Shown here: in pieces, positions 26,798-35,221 of the stretch
How the letters are laid out: every line of letters begins with the position of its first letter
Position numbering within the stretch: position 1 is the first letter of the stretch
DNA from: Oryzomicrobium terrae
GTDB taxonomy: Bacteria; Pseudomonadota; Gammaproteobacteria; Burkholderiales; Rhodocyclaceae
Direction: 5' to 3'
Assembly: GCF_008274805.1 (NCBI RefSeq)
Contig: NZ_CP022579.1
Coordinates: forward strand, 744,001 to 808,000
Length of the DNA: 64,000 nt
The notes under the pieces: generated by a model
Told to the model about the DNA's origin: nothing
The model's database searches: none
What the model saw: only the letters and a program-made list of their open reading frames with translations
Position numbers and translations under genes: made by a program

Positions 26798-27946
26798 TCA
26801 GCCTGCCAGATGCAGGGCCAGGGCGGTCAGGGCCCCGCCGCCCGCCACCAGCCACAGGGCCAGCAGGCCGGCCAGCAGCAGGGGCCGGGGGCCGGCGCGG
26901 CGGATGGCGGAAAAGCGGGTGGTCAGGCCCAGGGCGCCCATGGCGGTGGCCAGCAGCAGGTCGTCGGCGACGATCAGGCCGCCCTTCACGGTGGCGGGCA
27001 ACAGGTCCAGGGAGTTGAAGCCGGCCAGGGCGACGAAGCCCAGGGCGAACCAGGGGAAGGCGCGCAGCACCGCTGCGCCCCGGCCGCCGGCGTTGCCGCT
27101 ATCCGTGTTGGCGCCGCCGGCGAACAGCCCGGCCAGGATCACTAAAAAGGGCGCCAGCATCATCACCCGCAGCATCTTGGCGATCACCGCCGTGGCCGCC
27201 GCGTCCGGGCCGATGGCGCGGCCGGCGGCCACCACCTGGGCCACCTCGTGCACCGTGGCGCCGGTGTACAGGCCGAAGGCCTCCGGCGACACGGCCCAGC
27301 CCCAGTGGGCCAGGGCGGCGTAGAGAGCCGGGTAGGCAAACATCGCCAGGGTGCCGAACACCACCACCGTGGCCACCGCCACCGCCACCTGGTCGGCCAG
27401 GGGGCTTTCGTGGGGGCTGGCGCCATGGGCCTCATCCTGGGCCGTGTGGGCGGAGGCCACCACCGGCGCCGTGGCCAGCACCGCCGCCGCGCCGCAGATG
27501 GCGCTGCCGGCGCCGATCAGGGCCGCCTGGCGGCGGTTCAGGCCCAGCCAGCGGGTGCCCAGTTGCAGGGCCAGGGCGAAGGTGAGCGCCACCACCAGGG
27601 CATCCACTACCAGCCCGGCGGTGCCCACCGCGGCGATGTCCTGAAAGGTCAGGCGCAGGCCGTAGAGCACGATGCCGGCGCGCAGCAGGGTCTGCTTTGC
27701 GACCCCCACGCCCGGGGCGGCGAGCCGTTCCACCGGGGCGAACACGGTGTTGCCGATGAAGATGCCGGCGACGATGGCCAGGGTCAGGGCCGACAGGCCC
27801 CAGCCCTGCACCGCCGGCTGGCGGGCGAGCAGCAGGGCGCCCAGGCCCAGGGCCAGGGTCAGGGCCAGTCCGGGGATGGCGGCCAGGGAACGGGCGGCCC
27901 GGGATGCCGGGGCGACGGAAACGGAAGAATTGGCAGGGGCGGACAT
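26798..27946 (-). CDS. yeiH: YeiH family (UPF0324) membrane protein, putative sulfate exporter
   Basis: 382 residues, about ten hydrophobic segments. Family blocks: VAGIFIGNTVF, AKQTLLRAGIVLYGLRLTFQDI, AAVLATAPVVAS, TGATVHEVAQVVAAG and KMLRVMMLAPFLV. Members are annotated as putative sulfate exporters without firm biochemical proof. It is divergent from a YeiE-like LysR gene, as in E. coli and others. Close to a thiosulfate-oxidising cluster, a role in sulfite/sulfate handling is plausible but inferred. Confidence 0.88.
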   Translation of the reverse strand: MSAPANSSVSVAPASRAARSLAAIPGLALTLALGLGALLLARQPAVQGWGLSALTLAIVAGIFIGNTVFAPVERLAAPGVGVAKQTLLRAGIVLYGLRLTFQDIAAVGTAGLVVDALVVALTFALALQLGTRWLGLNRRQAALIGAGSAICGAAAVLATAPVVASAHTAQDEAHGASPHESPLADQVAVAVATVVVFGTLAMFAYPALYAALAHWGWAVSPEAFGLYTGATVHEVAQVVAAGRAIGPDAAATAVIAKMLRVMMLAPFLVILAGLFAGGANTDSGNAGGRGAAVLRAFPWFALGFVALAGFNSLDLLPATVKGGLIVADDLLLATAMGALGLTTRFSAIRRAGPRPLLLAGLLALWLVAGGGALTALALHLAG

Positions 27947-28146
27947 GGGGGCGTGGCGCGCAGTGGTGCGCGAATGGGCAAAAGGGCCCGAAAGGGCGCA
28001 AAAAACGTAAGCGGAAACAGATGCTGGCCAGGTCCGTGGCCGATGCGCGGACCGGGCCGTGGCGCGATGACGCTACCCTACCGGCTTGCCATTGATCGGT
28101 AAAACGAATAAAAAACGTTAGATCGACCTGTTTTATAGGTAACTGT

Positions 28147-29058
28147 GTGCTCCACCTGACCCTGCGCCAACTCGAAGTCTTCGTCGCCATCGCCCGCCAC
28201 GGCACCACCGGGCGGGGGGCGGAGGCCGCCGCCCTGTCCCAGTCCGCTGCCTCCGCCGCCTTGGCGGAGCTGGAGCGCCAGCTGGGCTCCGCCCTGTTCG
28301 ACCGCATCGGCCGCCAGCTGCGCCTTAATGAGTCGGGCCGCCTGCTGCTGCCCCGGGCCACTGCCCTGCTCGAACAGGCCGCCGACATCGGCCGGCTGTT
28401 CGCCGGCGAGGCGGCCTCCCTGCGCCTGGGGGCCAGCACCACCGTCGGCAACTACCTGCTGCCGCCCCAGATCGCCGCCTTCCACCGCGACAACCCCCAA
28501 GCCCGGCTGCGCCTGGACGTGGCCAACACCGCCGACATCGTCGCCGCGGTGGCCGAATTCGCCGTGGACGGCGGCTTCATCGAGGGCATGTGCCGTCATC
28601 CGGACCTGGTGGTGGCGCCGTGGCAGGAGGACGAGCTGGTGGTCTTTGCCGGCCGGGACCATCCCCTGGCCCGGGCCGCGGGGGCCGGAACCCTGACCCG
28701 GGAGGCCCTGGCCGGGGCCGACTGGGTACTGCGCGAAACCGGTTCGGGTACCCGGGAGGTGCTGGAGCAGTTGCTGCTGCCGCTGCTCGGCCACCTCAAG
28801 GTGACCCTGGCCCTGGGCAATTCGGAGGCGATCAAGCGCACCGTGGCCGCCGGCCTGGGGGTCTCCTGCCTGTCGCGCCACGTGGTGGCGGACCTGTTGC
28901 AGCGGGGCGACGTGGTGGATCTGGCTGCTTCGGCCGGCCTGCCCGAGGAATTGGCGGGCCTGGCAGGCCTCTCCCGGCCCCTGTATTTCATCCGCCACCG
29001 GCAAAAGCCCCTGCAAGGCGGCCTGGCCCGCTTTCTGGCGGCGTCCCTGGCGGGGTAG
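28147..29058 (+). CDS. LysR-family regulator, YeiE-like
   Basis: 303 residues from a GTG. DNA-binding domain TLRQLEVFVAIARHGTTGRG...ALSQSAASAALAELE, as in YeiE/CysB-related regulators that pair with yeiH. Effector domain begins near 92 (SLRLGASTTVGNYLLPPQI) with the TxxxxxLP pattern typical of sulfite/sulfur-ligand members. YeiE of enterobacteria has been linked to sulfite tolerance and iron; ligand here unknown. The divergent yeiH is the expected target; an AT-rich stretch (about 28085-28140) lies between. Confidence 0.88.
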   Translation: MLHLTLRQLEVFVAIARHGTTGRGAEAAALSQSAASAALAELERQLGSALFDRIGRQLRLNESGRLLLPRATALLEQAADIGRLFAGEAASLRLGASTTVGNYLLPPQIAAFHRDNPQARLRLDVANTADIVAAVAEFAVDGGFIEGMCRHPDLVVAPWQEDELVVFAGRDHPLARAAGAGTLTREALAGADWVLRETGSGTREVLEQLLLPLLGHLKVTLALGNSEAIKRTVAAGLGVSCLSRHVVADLLQRGDVVDLAASAGLPEELAGLAGLSRPLYFIRHRQKPLQGGLARFLAASLAG

Positions 29059-29087
29059 GCGCGCAGGGGAGTCGGGGTGGGGACTTA

Positions 29088-29335
29088 ACCTCTTTCGACA
29101 CGGAGGGCGCAGAGCCGCAGAGGCCGCGGCGACAAGGCAATCAACGGCAATGCTTGAATTTTTTTAATACATTCTGGCAGGTCAATCGGAAAACCCGGCG
29201 ACTGGCGCGGATCTTGAGTTTTTCACCGGGTCGATACATTAATTTTTTTAATGGATCGCCCCGGGGTTGTGGTGATTTTCTGCATTTCCGCGCGCTCTGC
29301 TTCGCTGCGTCTTTGCGCCATCTGCGTTGCGAGCG
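29088..29335. repeat. Imperfect inverted-repeat element with internal direct repeats
   Basis: The left end (about 29095-29130, CGGAGGGCGCAGAGCCGCAG) and the right end (about 29285-29330, CTCTGC...GCGTCTTTGCGCC) are imperfect reverse complements. Between them AATTTTTTTAAT occurs twice in direct orientation (29157-29168 and 29241-29252). No ORF. It resembles the GGCGCAAAGACGCA-type intergenic repeats of proteobacteria. Confidence 0.5.
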
Positions 29336-29352
29336 GCACGACAGGCACCGCC

Positions 29353-29802
29353 CTAGGGCTGCTGTTCGCAGCGCTCGATGCCGTGGTTGCCGCCCTTGAA
29401 TTCGGGCTCGTAGTAGAACTTGGTGAAGCTCCAGCGGCCGCTGCGGCCCGGAGCGAAGGTGGCGATGCCGGTGCCGAAGTCCCGGGGGGCCGGGTCGGTG
29501 TTGGCAAAGTAGATCGCCATGGTGGCACCCTTGGCGGCAGCGTGGCCCGGATAGGTGCCAAAGCCCGGCACATCCAGGGTGAAGGCGTAGGCGCCGTACT
29601 TGCCGGTACTGTGCTCGGGCACCAATTCCAGGGTCACCGTGGCGCTGTAGGCCCCTTCCTTGGCGTCGTCGCCGGTACAGGCGTAGCGGCCGCTGTAGTC
29701 GGGACCGGAGAACGCCGGCTGGGCGGCCTGGGCGCCGTTGGCAAAAGCGCCCAGGGGGGCGAGGATGGCGAAGGCCACAAGGGCAAACGGGCGGATGAGC
29801 AT
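29353..29802 (-). CDS. Exported protein of unknown function
   Basis: 149 residues from the ATG at 29802. A signal peptide (ALVAFAILAPLGAFANGAQA) precedes a small, Gly/aromatic-rich domain that looks all-beta (PDYSGRYACTGDDAKEGAYS; GKYGAYAFTLDVPG; WSFTKFYYEPEFKGG), with two cysteines, one early and one at CEQQP, probably a disulfide. I do not recognise the family. It lies downstream of the diguanylate cyclase gene on the same strand with a 96-base gap, so co-transcription is possible. Confidence 0.72.
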   Translation of the reverse strand: MLIRPFALVAFAILAPLGAFANGAQAAQPAFSGPDYSGRYACTGDDAKEGAYSATVTLELVPEHSTGKYGAYAFTLDVPGFGTYPGHAAAKGATMAIYFANTDPAPRDFGTGIATFAPGRSGRWSFTKFYYEPEFKGGNHGIERCEQQP

Positions 29803-29898
29803 CGGTGGACTCTCGAGGACGGGGGGCGGCCGGGCGGCCGGCTCCGGAAAAAACGCCATTGTCGCGGATCAGCCCCCCTCCAGGCGAGGTGGGGGGCT

Positions 29899-32800
29899 TC
29901 AGGGGGCAGGCAGCGCCTCGGCCTCGGCCTGCGGTTGAGCGCTACGGTTGCTGGCCACGCCCATGGTGGTAGTCCAGACCACGACGCGGTTGCGGCCCCG
30001 GTGCTTGGCTTCGTACTGGGCCGCATCGGCCCGGGCCAGGCAATCCTCGGGGCTGTCGACAGGGGGGCGGAGCAGGGTGATGCCCAGGCTGGCCGTGACG
30101 TGGACAGGGCCGGCGTCGGTATTTACCGGGGTCCTCTCCAGGTCCGCGCGCAGGCGCTCGGCCAGGACGCTCCCGCCCTCCAGGTCGCAGCGGGACAGCA
30201 GGATGGCGAACTCTTCGCCGCCCAGGCGCCCGGCCAGATCGTCGCGGCGCAGGTCCGCCTGCATCAGGCCGGCCAGATGCTGCAGCACCTGATCCCCCGC
30301 GGCGTGGCCATAGGTGTCGTTGACCCGCTTGAAATGGTCCAGGTCGAGCATCACCAGCACGCTCGGTTCGTCCCGGCCGCGGCGTTGTTCGCTCAGTTCG
30401 TCGTGCATGCGCGCCATGAAGGTGCGGCGGTTGGCCAGACCGGTCAGAGGGTCGGTGGCCGCCAGGGCGGCCAGGGCCGTTTCACGCCGCTTGTGTTCGG
30501 AAATATCGCGGATGAACCAGAACAGGCCGATGGGGGCGCCGGCCCCTTGGAGCGTGATGCGTTCCACGGCCAGGCTGCGACCATCGGCGAGGCTCCATTC
30601 CCATTCCACCGCGTCCGTCGGCGCGTCCTCGTCGGAGGCGGGCGGGGCCAGCAGGCCGGTGGGCAGTTGTGCGGCGAGTTCGGCGTGGGGGCGCCCGACC
30701 AGTTCCTGAGGTGTCGTTCCCGTGCCACTAAGCGCGCAGAACGCCTGGTTGGCGATGATGATGCGCTGCTCGCCCTGGTCTTCCACCAGCACGCCGCCGG
30801 GAAACTGCTCGATGATCGCTGTCAGGCGCTGCCGGGCCAGGGCCAGGGCGTCCATGGCCCGGTGCTGGGCATCGGTGTCCAGCAAGGTCCAGATCACGTT
30901 GCCGTTGGGGGCGTCCTCGTCGAGCAGCGAGCCTCGGGCGCTGAACCAGCGCAGCTGGCCCCGGTTGTCGCGCAGGCACCACTCCAGCCGGATCGAGCCG
31001 GCTTGGCGCAGGGTCTGGTAATGCGCGCTGAAGGCGGCAAACGAGGCGTCGTCGGGATGGAGGGTGCGGAAGCTCCGGCCCACCAGAGTTTGGTCGTCGG
31101 GGGCGAACAGTTCGAGGGCCCGGGCGTTGGCGTGGGAAATCCGCCGGTCCGGGGTGGCCAGGAAGATGGCCGCCGCGCTCTGGTCGAGCAGGGCGCGGCG
31201 TACCTGGGCCTGGGTGACCCGCTCGCTGATGTCCGAGAGGGTGCCCAGCATGCGGGCCGGGCGATGTTCGCTCCGGGACAGCAACTGGCCCCGGGATTCG
31301 ACCCACAGCCAGTCGCCGTCGGCACGGCGCAGGCGGAATTCGGTACGGTAGATCTGCCCGGGGGCGAGGTGCTGGGCCTGATCGATGCGGCAGCGTTCCA
31401 GGTCCAGGGGATGCACCAGGTCGAAGAATGCCCCCAGCCCCATGGGGAAAGCCTGGTCCGGGTAGCCGAGCAACTCGTAGCAGCGACGGTCCCAGTGCAG
31501 GGTGCCCTGGGCCGAATCCCATTCCCACAGGCCATCCTGGACCGCGTCCAGGGTGAGGCGCAGCCGCTCCTCGCTTTCCTGCAGCGCTTGCTGGATGGTG
31601 TGCTCCGCCGTGATGTCGTGCAGGTAGCCGTGCCACAGGATGCTACCGTCCGGCTGTCGCTCCGGCTGGGCGAAGCCATGCAGCCAGCGGATGCCGCCGA
31701 GGTTGGTCGTCACCCGGTACTTGTCGTCCCAGGGCGTCAGATGCTGGGCCGAGGCGCCGATGGAGGCGCTCACCTGCGCCAGGTCGTCCGGGTGAATGCG
31801 CTCGAACACCCGGGCGGCGCTCACGGCCAGCTCGGCGGGGTCCAGTTCGTAGATGTCGGCAATGCCCGGGCTGGCGTAGGGGAAACAGGAACTACCGTCG
31901 GGGTCCAGCCGGTACTGGTAGATGGCGCCGGGCACCTGGGTCACCAGCTTGTGCAGGCGCTCGTCCTTGGCCCGTAGCTGGGCCTTGGCCCGCAGGCGGA
32001 ACAGGAGCAGCCAGGCGATGGCCAAGGTGCCGGCCAGCACCGCGGCGGTACCCACCAGGTTGCGCAGCCGGCCGGTGCGGATCGTCTGGCGTACGCCGGC
32101 CAGGGCGGCTTCCTTGTCCAGGCCGACATTGACGATCAAGGGGTAGGCCCGGGCCCGGGTCCAGGCGTAGTAGCGGACGATCCCATCCGTCCGCGCCGCC
32201 ACTTCGTAGCTCCCCTGGGACTGGTCCTTCAGTTGCAGATAGTTGCGTTGCGGGGCCGTTTTCCCCATCACCTCGTCTTCATCCTTGGAACGGGCCAGGA
32301 AGCTGCCGTCCTGGCGCAGCAGGACCACCACATCATTGCCGCTGCCGAATACGGAACGGAAGAAGTTGGAGATGTGGCCCGGTGAGAGGGAGATGACCAC
32401 CACGCCATCGAAAGCGCCGTTCCGGTGCATGGGGCGGGACAGTTGAATGCTCCACTGGTGCGAGAGCCGCCCCAGCACCGGTTTGCTGATGAACAGGGTG
32501 CCGGGGCCGCCGTCGGCATGGACGCGGAAATGCTCCCGGTCGGCGATGTTCGTGGGGTGGCCGGGGGAGCTTGGCAGGGTGGAATAGAGCACCTGGCCGG
32601 TCTTGCCGACCACGCTGATCTGGAGAATGGCACCGGGGGGGTAGGCAGCGACGACCGTCTGGGCGGCCTTGTCGAAGCTGGCGGGCGTCTGGTTCTCGTA
32701 ATCGACGGCCAGTTTTTGGGCCACCACGTCCAGGCCTGTCATCAGGCTTTCCACCTGGGCCAGCAGCGCCTGCGATGTCTGGGTGGCGCGTAGCTGGGTC

Positions 32801-32973
32801 TGGTGCTCGATATCGTTGACCTGGTGGCGGTAGGTGTCGGTCAACAGCAGCCAGTAGAGGATGCAGCCCAGGAGAACGGCGGCGACCCCCGCCGCGATGC
32901 CTGCCAGCGCCGGTCGATCGTTGGGGCGGACAAGGGGGGGCGGGGCAGGGGGCGTGGGAGCGTTCGGAGGCAT
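29899..32973 (-). CDS. Membrane diguanylate cyclase with Cache and multiple PAS domains
   Basis: 1024 residues. TM1 about 22-44 and TM2 about 305-326 enclose a dCache-like periplasmic sensor (IADREHFRVH, FISKPVLGRLSHQWSIQLSR). Four PAS-type modules follow (starting near 340, 475, 595 and 715), then a GGDEF domain with the active signature GGEEF (RLGGEEFAILLSRC). There is no EAL domain, so synthesis of c-di-GMP is predicted. SISLEHPL-type inhibitory RxxD was not confirmed. Stand-alone gene, probably sensing an extracellular small molecule. Confidence 0.92.
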   Translation of the reverse strand: MPPNAPTPPAPPPLVRPNDRPALAGIAAGVAAVLLGCILYWLLLTDTYRHQVNDIEHQTQLRATQTSQALLAQVESLMTGLDVVAQKLAVDYENQTPASFDKAAQTVVAAYPPGAILQISVVGKTGQVLYSTLPSSPGHPTNIADREHFRVHADGGPGTLFISKPVLGRLSHQWSIQLSRPMHRNGAFDGVVVISLSPGHISNFFRSVFGSGNDVVVLLRQDGSFLARSKDEDEVMGKTAPQRNYLQLKDQSQGSYEVAARTDGIVRYYAWTRARAYPLIVNVGLDKEAALAGVRQTIRTGRLRNLVGTAAVLAGTLAIAWLLLFRLRAKAQLRAKDERLHKLVTQVPGAIYQYRLDPDGSSCFPYASPGIADIYELDPAELAVSAARVFERIHPDDLAQVSASIGASAQHLTPWDDKYRVTTNLGGIRWLHGFAQPERQPDGSILWHGYLHDITAEHTIQQALQESEERLRLTLDAVQDGLWEWDSAQGTLHWDRRCYELLGYPDQAFPMGLGAFFDLVHPLDLERCRIDQAQHLAPGQIYRTEFRLRRADGDWLWVESRGQLLSRSEHRPARMLGTLSDISERVTQAQVRRALLDQSAAAIFLATPDRRISHANARALELFAPDDQTLVGRSFRTLHPDDASFAAFSAHYQTLRQAGSIRLEWCLRDNRGQLRWFSARGSLLDEDAPNGNVIWTLLDTDAQHRAMDALALARQRLTAIIEQFPGGVLVEDQGEQRIIIANQAFCALSGTGTTPQELVGRPHAELAAQLPTGLLAPPASDEDAPTDAVEWEWSLADGRSLAVERITLQGAGAPIGLFWFIRDISEHKRRETALAALAATDPLTGLANRRTFMARMHDELSEQRRGRDEPSVLVMLDLDHFKRVNDTYGHAAGDQVLQHLAGLMQADLRRDDLAGRLGGEEFAILLSRCDLEGGSVLAERLRADLERTPVNTDAGPVHVTASLGITLLRPPVDSPEDCLARADAAQYEAKHRGRNRVVVWTTTMGVASNRSAQPQAEAEALPAP

Positions 32974-33171
32974 GGCAAGGTCAGGCGGGTATTCGCGGCG
33001 CAGCGAATATTAGTGAAATATAACTTTCGTTATGTCTCTTGGATATCGGAAATTTCACGTTCCGCGGCGGGTGAACCCGTCGGGCCGGACTGTTCGCGTC
33101 GCACCGGGCGCCATGGGGAGGGGGGAGGTATGATCTGCGCCTTTACCCCTCTTACCTTTCCGGAGCCTGCC

Positions 33172-34611
33172 ATGATCGTGCGCGACGCCTTCTACATCGA
33201 CGGACGCTGGGTGCCCCCGTCCGGGAGCGGCACCCAGGAGGTGGTCAATCCGGCCACCGAGCAGCCCCTGGGCCGGGTGCCCCTGGGCGATGCCGCCGAT
33301 GCCGACGCGGCGGTGCGCGCCGCCCGGGCCGCCTTCCCCGCCTGGAGCCGCACCGCCCCGGCCGAGCGGGGCGCCCTGCTGGCCAAGGTGGCCGCCGGGC
33401 TGAAGGCCCGCCAGCAGGAAATCGGCGAACTGATCGCCCGGGAGGTGGGCATGCCCCTCAAGCTGGCGGTGCGCATCCAGGCCGGCAACCCCATCGCCTC
33501 CTTCGAGGCCTGCGCCGCCATTGCCGCCGAGGGCTTCGCCGACGAGGTGATCGGCCATTCCCGGGTCGCCTACCTGCCGGTGGGGGTGGTGGCCGCCATC
33601 ACCCCGTGGAACTACCCCTTGCATCAGATTGCCGCCAAGGTGGCGGCGGCCCTGGCGGCGGGCTGCACCGTGGTGCTCAAGCCCTCGGAAGTGGCGCCCC
33701 TCAATGCCTTCGTCCTGGCCGAGGTGATGGCCGAGGCGGGCGTGCCCGCCGGCGTGTTCAACCTGGTCACCGGCCTGGGGCCGGTGGTAGGCGAGGCCCT
33801 GGCCGCCCACCCGGTGGTGGACGCGGTGTCGTTCACCGGCTCGACCCGGGCCGGCAAACGGGTGGCGGCCCTGGCCGCCGAGACGGTCAAGCGCGTCTCC
33901 CTGGAACTGGGCGGCAAGTCGGCCTCGGTGATCCTGCCCGAGGCGGCGGCCGACGCGGCACTGCTCGCCCAGGCGGTGAAGGGCACGGTGGGGGCCTGCT
34001 TCCTCAACTCCGGCCAGACCTGCTCGGCCCTGACCCGGCTGCTGGTGCCGGCGGCCCAGCACGACGCGGCGGCCGAACTGGCGGTGGCGGCGGCCCAGGC
34101 CTACGCGCCGGGGGACCCCTTCGCCGAGGCTACCCGCCTCGGCCCCCTGGTCACTCGGGCCCAGCGCGAGCGGGTGCGGGACTTCATCTGCCAAGGGGTG
34201 GCCGATGGGGCAACCCTGCTCACCGGCGGCCCCGAGGCGCCGGAAGGATTGGAAACTGGCTGGTACGTGCGCCCCACCGTGTTCGGCGACGTGCGCTCCA
34301 CCATGACCATCGCCAGGGAAGAGATCTTCGGCCCGGTGCTGGCCATCCTGCCCTACCGGGACGAAGCGGAAGCCCTGCAACTGGCCAACGACACCGCCTA
34401 CGGCCTGGGCGGCGCGGTGTGGTGCCCGGACGGCGACAAGGCCCTGGCCTTCGCCCGGCAGATGCGCACCGGCCAGGTGGACATCAACGGCGCCTTCTTC
34501 AACTTCCAGGCCCCCTTCGGCGGCTTCAAACAGTCCGGCTACGGCCGCGAGCTGGGCCGCCACGGCGTGATGGAGTTCCTGGAACCCCAGTCGGTGCAAC
34601 TCAAGGCCTGA
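33172..34611 (+). CDS. NAD(P)-dependent aldehyde dehydrogenase
   Basis: 479 residues, full-length ALDH superfamily. Catalytic nucleophile C284 (NSGQTCSAL), general base E245 (LELGGKS), oxyanion N147 (TPWNYP), and cofactor loop FTGSTRAGKRV. Start ATG at 33172 (MIVRDAFYIDGRWVPPSGSG); upstream in-frame DNA to 32803 overlaps the cyclase promoter and is not coding. Substrate cannot be deduced; neighbours give no pathway. The ADAAVRAARAAFPAWS region is usual. Confidence 0.92.
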   Translation: MIVRDAFYIDGRWVPPSGSGTQEVVNPATEQPLGRVPLGDAADADAAVRAARAAFPAWSRTAPAERGALLAKVAAGLKARQQEIGELIAREVGMPLKLAVRIQAGNPIASFEACAAIAAEGFADEVIGHSRVAYLPVGVVAAITPWNYPLHQIAAKVAAALAAGCTVVLKPSEVAPLNAFVLAEVMAEAGVPAGVFNLVTGLGPVVGEALAAHPVVDAVSFTGSTRAGKRVAALAAETVKRVSLELGGKSASVILPEAAADAALLAQAVKGTVGACFLNSGQTCSALTRLLVPAAQHDAAAELAVAAAQAYAPGDPFAEATRLGPLVTRAQRERVRDFICQGVADGATLLTGGPEAPEGLETGWYVRPTVFGDVRSTMTIAREEIFGPVLAILPYRDEAEALQLANDTAYGLGGAVWCPDGDKALAFARQMRTGQVDINGAFFNFQAPFGGFKQSGYGRELGRHGVMEFLEPQSVQLKA

Positions 34612-34633
34612 CGCGGCTCTCCAGATGGCATGC

Positions 34634-34702
34634 CTGGAGATCGGCCACTGGCGCGGGGTTTGAAGGTGGGTTGCTGGAGATTGGCTATTGGCGCGGGGTT
34701 CG
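34634..34702 (+). repeat. Dispersed intergenic repeat, tandem copies B1 and B2
   Basis: Two units 40 bases apart: CTGGAGATCGGCCACTGGCG... (34634-34662) and CTGGAGATTGGCTATTGGCG... (34674-34702), each ending in CGGGGTT. Same core as 10715-10740 and 44891-44910. Confidence 0.7.
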
Positions 34703-34826
34703 GGCTGCCCGTGTCACGCCGCCCGGTGCCGGCGCTGCTGTTCCGCCGGCCCGGGATAGTGCCCGGGGCCTGGGGGTCGGGCGGGCGGCGAGGCATAATG
34801 GCCTGCTTTTTTAGCGGGAACGACAA

Positions 34827-35006
34827 ATGATGCGCGTGCAGAAAAACGAAGGCGATATCGGGCGCTGTGGTTGCGGCCGCCGCGAGTACTGCGATGGCAG
34901 CCACGGGCTGAGCGAGGCGCAGTGGCAGGAGCGGCTGGCGCAAGAGAAAGCAGCCGCCCAGCAGAACACCCCCACCCCCAGTCCCGCGCCGCAAAGCGCC
35001 AAATGA
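34827..35006 (+). CDS. Very small CDGSH-like iron-sulfur protein
   Basis: 59 residues, ATG ATG start at 34827 (or 34830), stop at 35004-35006. The sequence RCGCGRREYCDGSHGLSE has C14-x-C16 and C22-D-G-S-H26, the four ligands of a CDGSH 2Fe-2S cluster, but the loop between the second and third cysteine is five residues instead of the usual eight (no S/T and no Pro). A helical Gln/Ala-rich C-terminus follows (LSEAQWQERLAQEKAAAQQ). SD is weak (CGGGAA). Cluster binding is inferred. Confidence 0.7.
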   Translation: MMRVQKNEGDIGRCGCGRREYCDGSHGLSEAQWQERLAQEKAAAQQNTPTPSPAPQSAK

Positions 35007-35221
35007 TCGTGGCCCGTCGGCGGATTGGGAGGGCTGCCATCCGCCGATGGGTGTGCGACGGGCTCCGCCGCGCTGCTCGCGCCGTTCCGCTTGGACCGTT
35101 GCCCCTCCGCTGACGTATCCCGCCCCGGCGACCGCCCCGCGGCACCGGGCCGACAGAAAACGCGGGAAGAGGGCGGCCCCGGGCGGCCCCGTTCCGTTCC
35201 TTACCCTGCCTGGAGTGCTTC

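Noticed and set aside
29251-31977. 908-aa plus-strand ORF
   Set aside because: Antisense to the GGDEF protein and the exported protein; low-complexity Gly/Gln/Val composition with no family features.
32803-33171. N-terminal extension of the aldehyde dehydrogenase ORF
   Set aside because: The family starts at MIVRDAFYIDGRW; the extension overlaps the divergent cyclase gene and looks non-coding.
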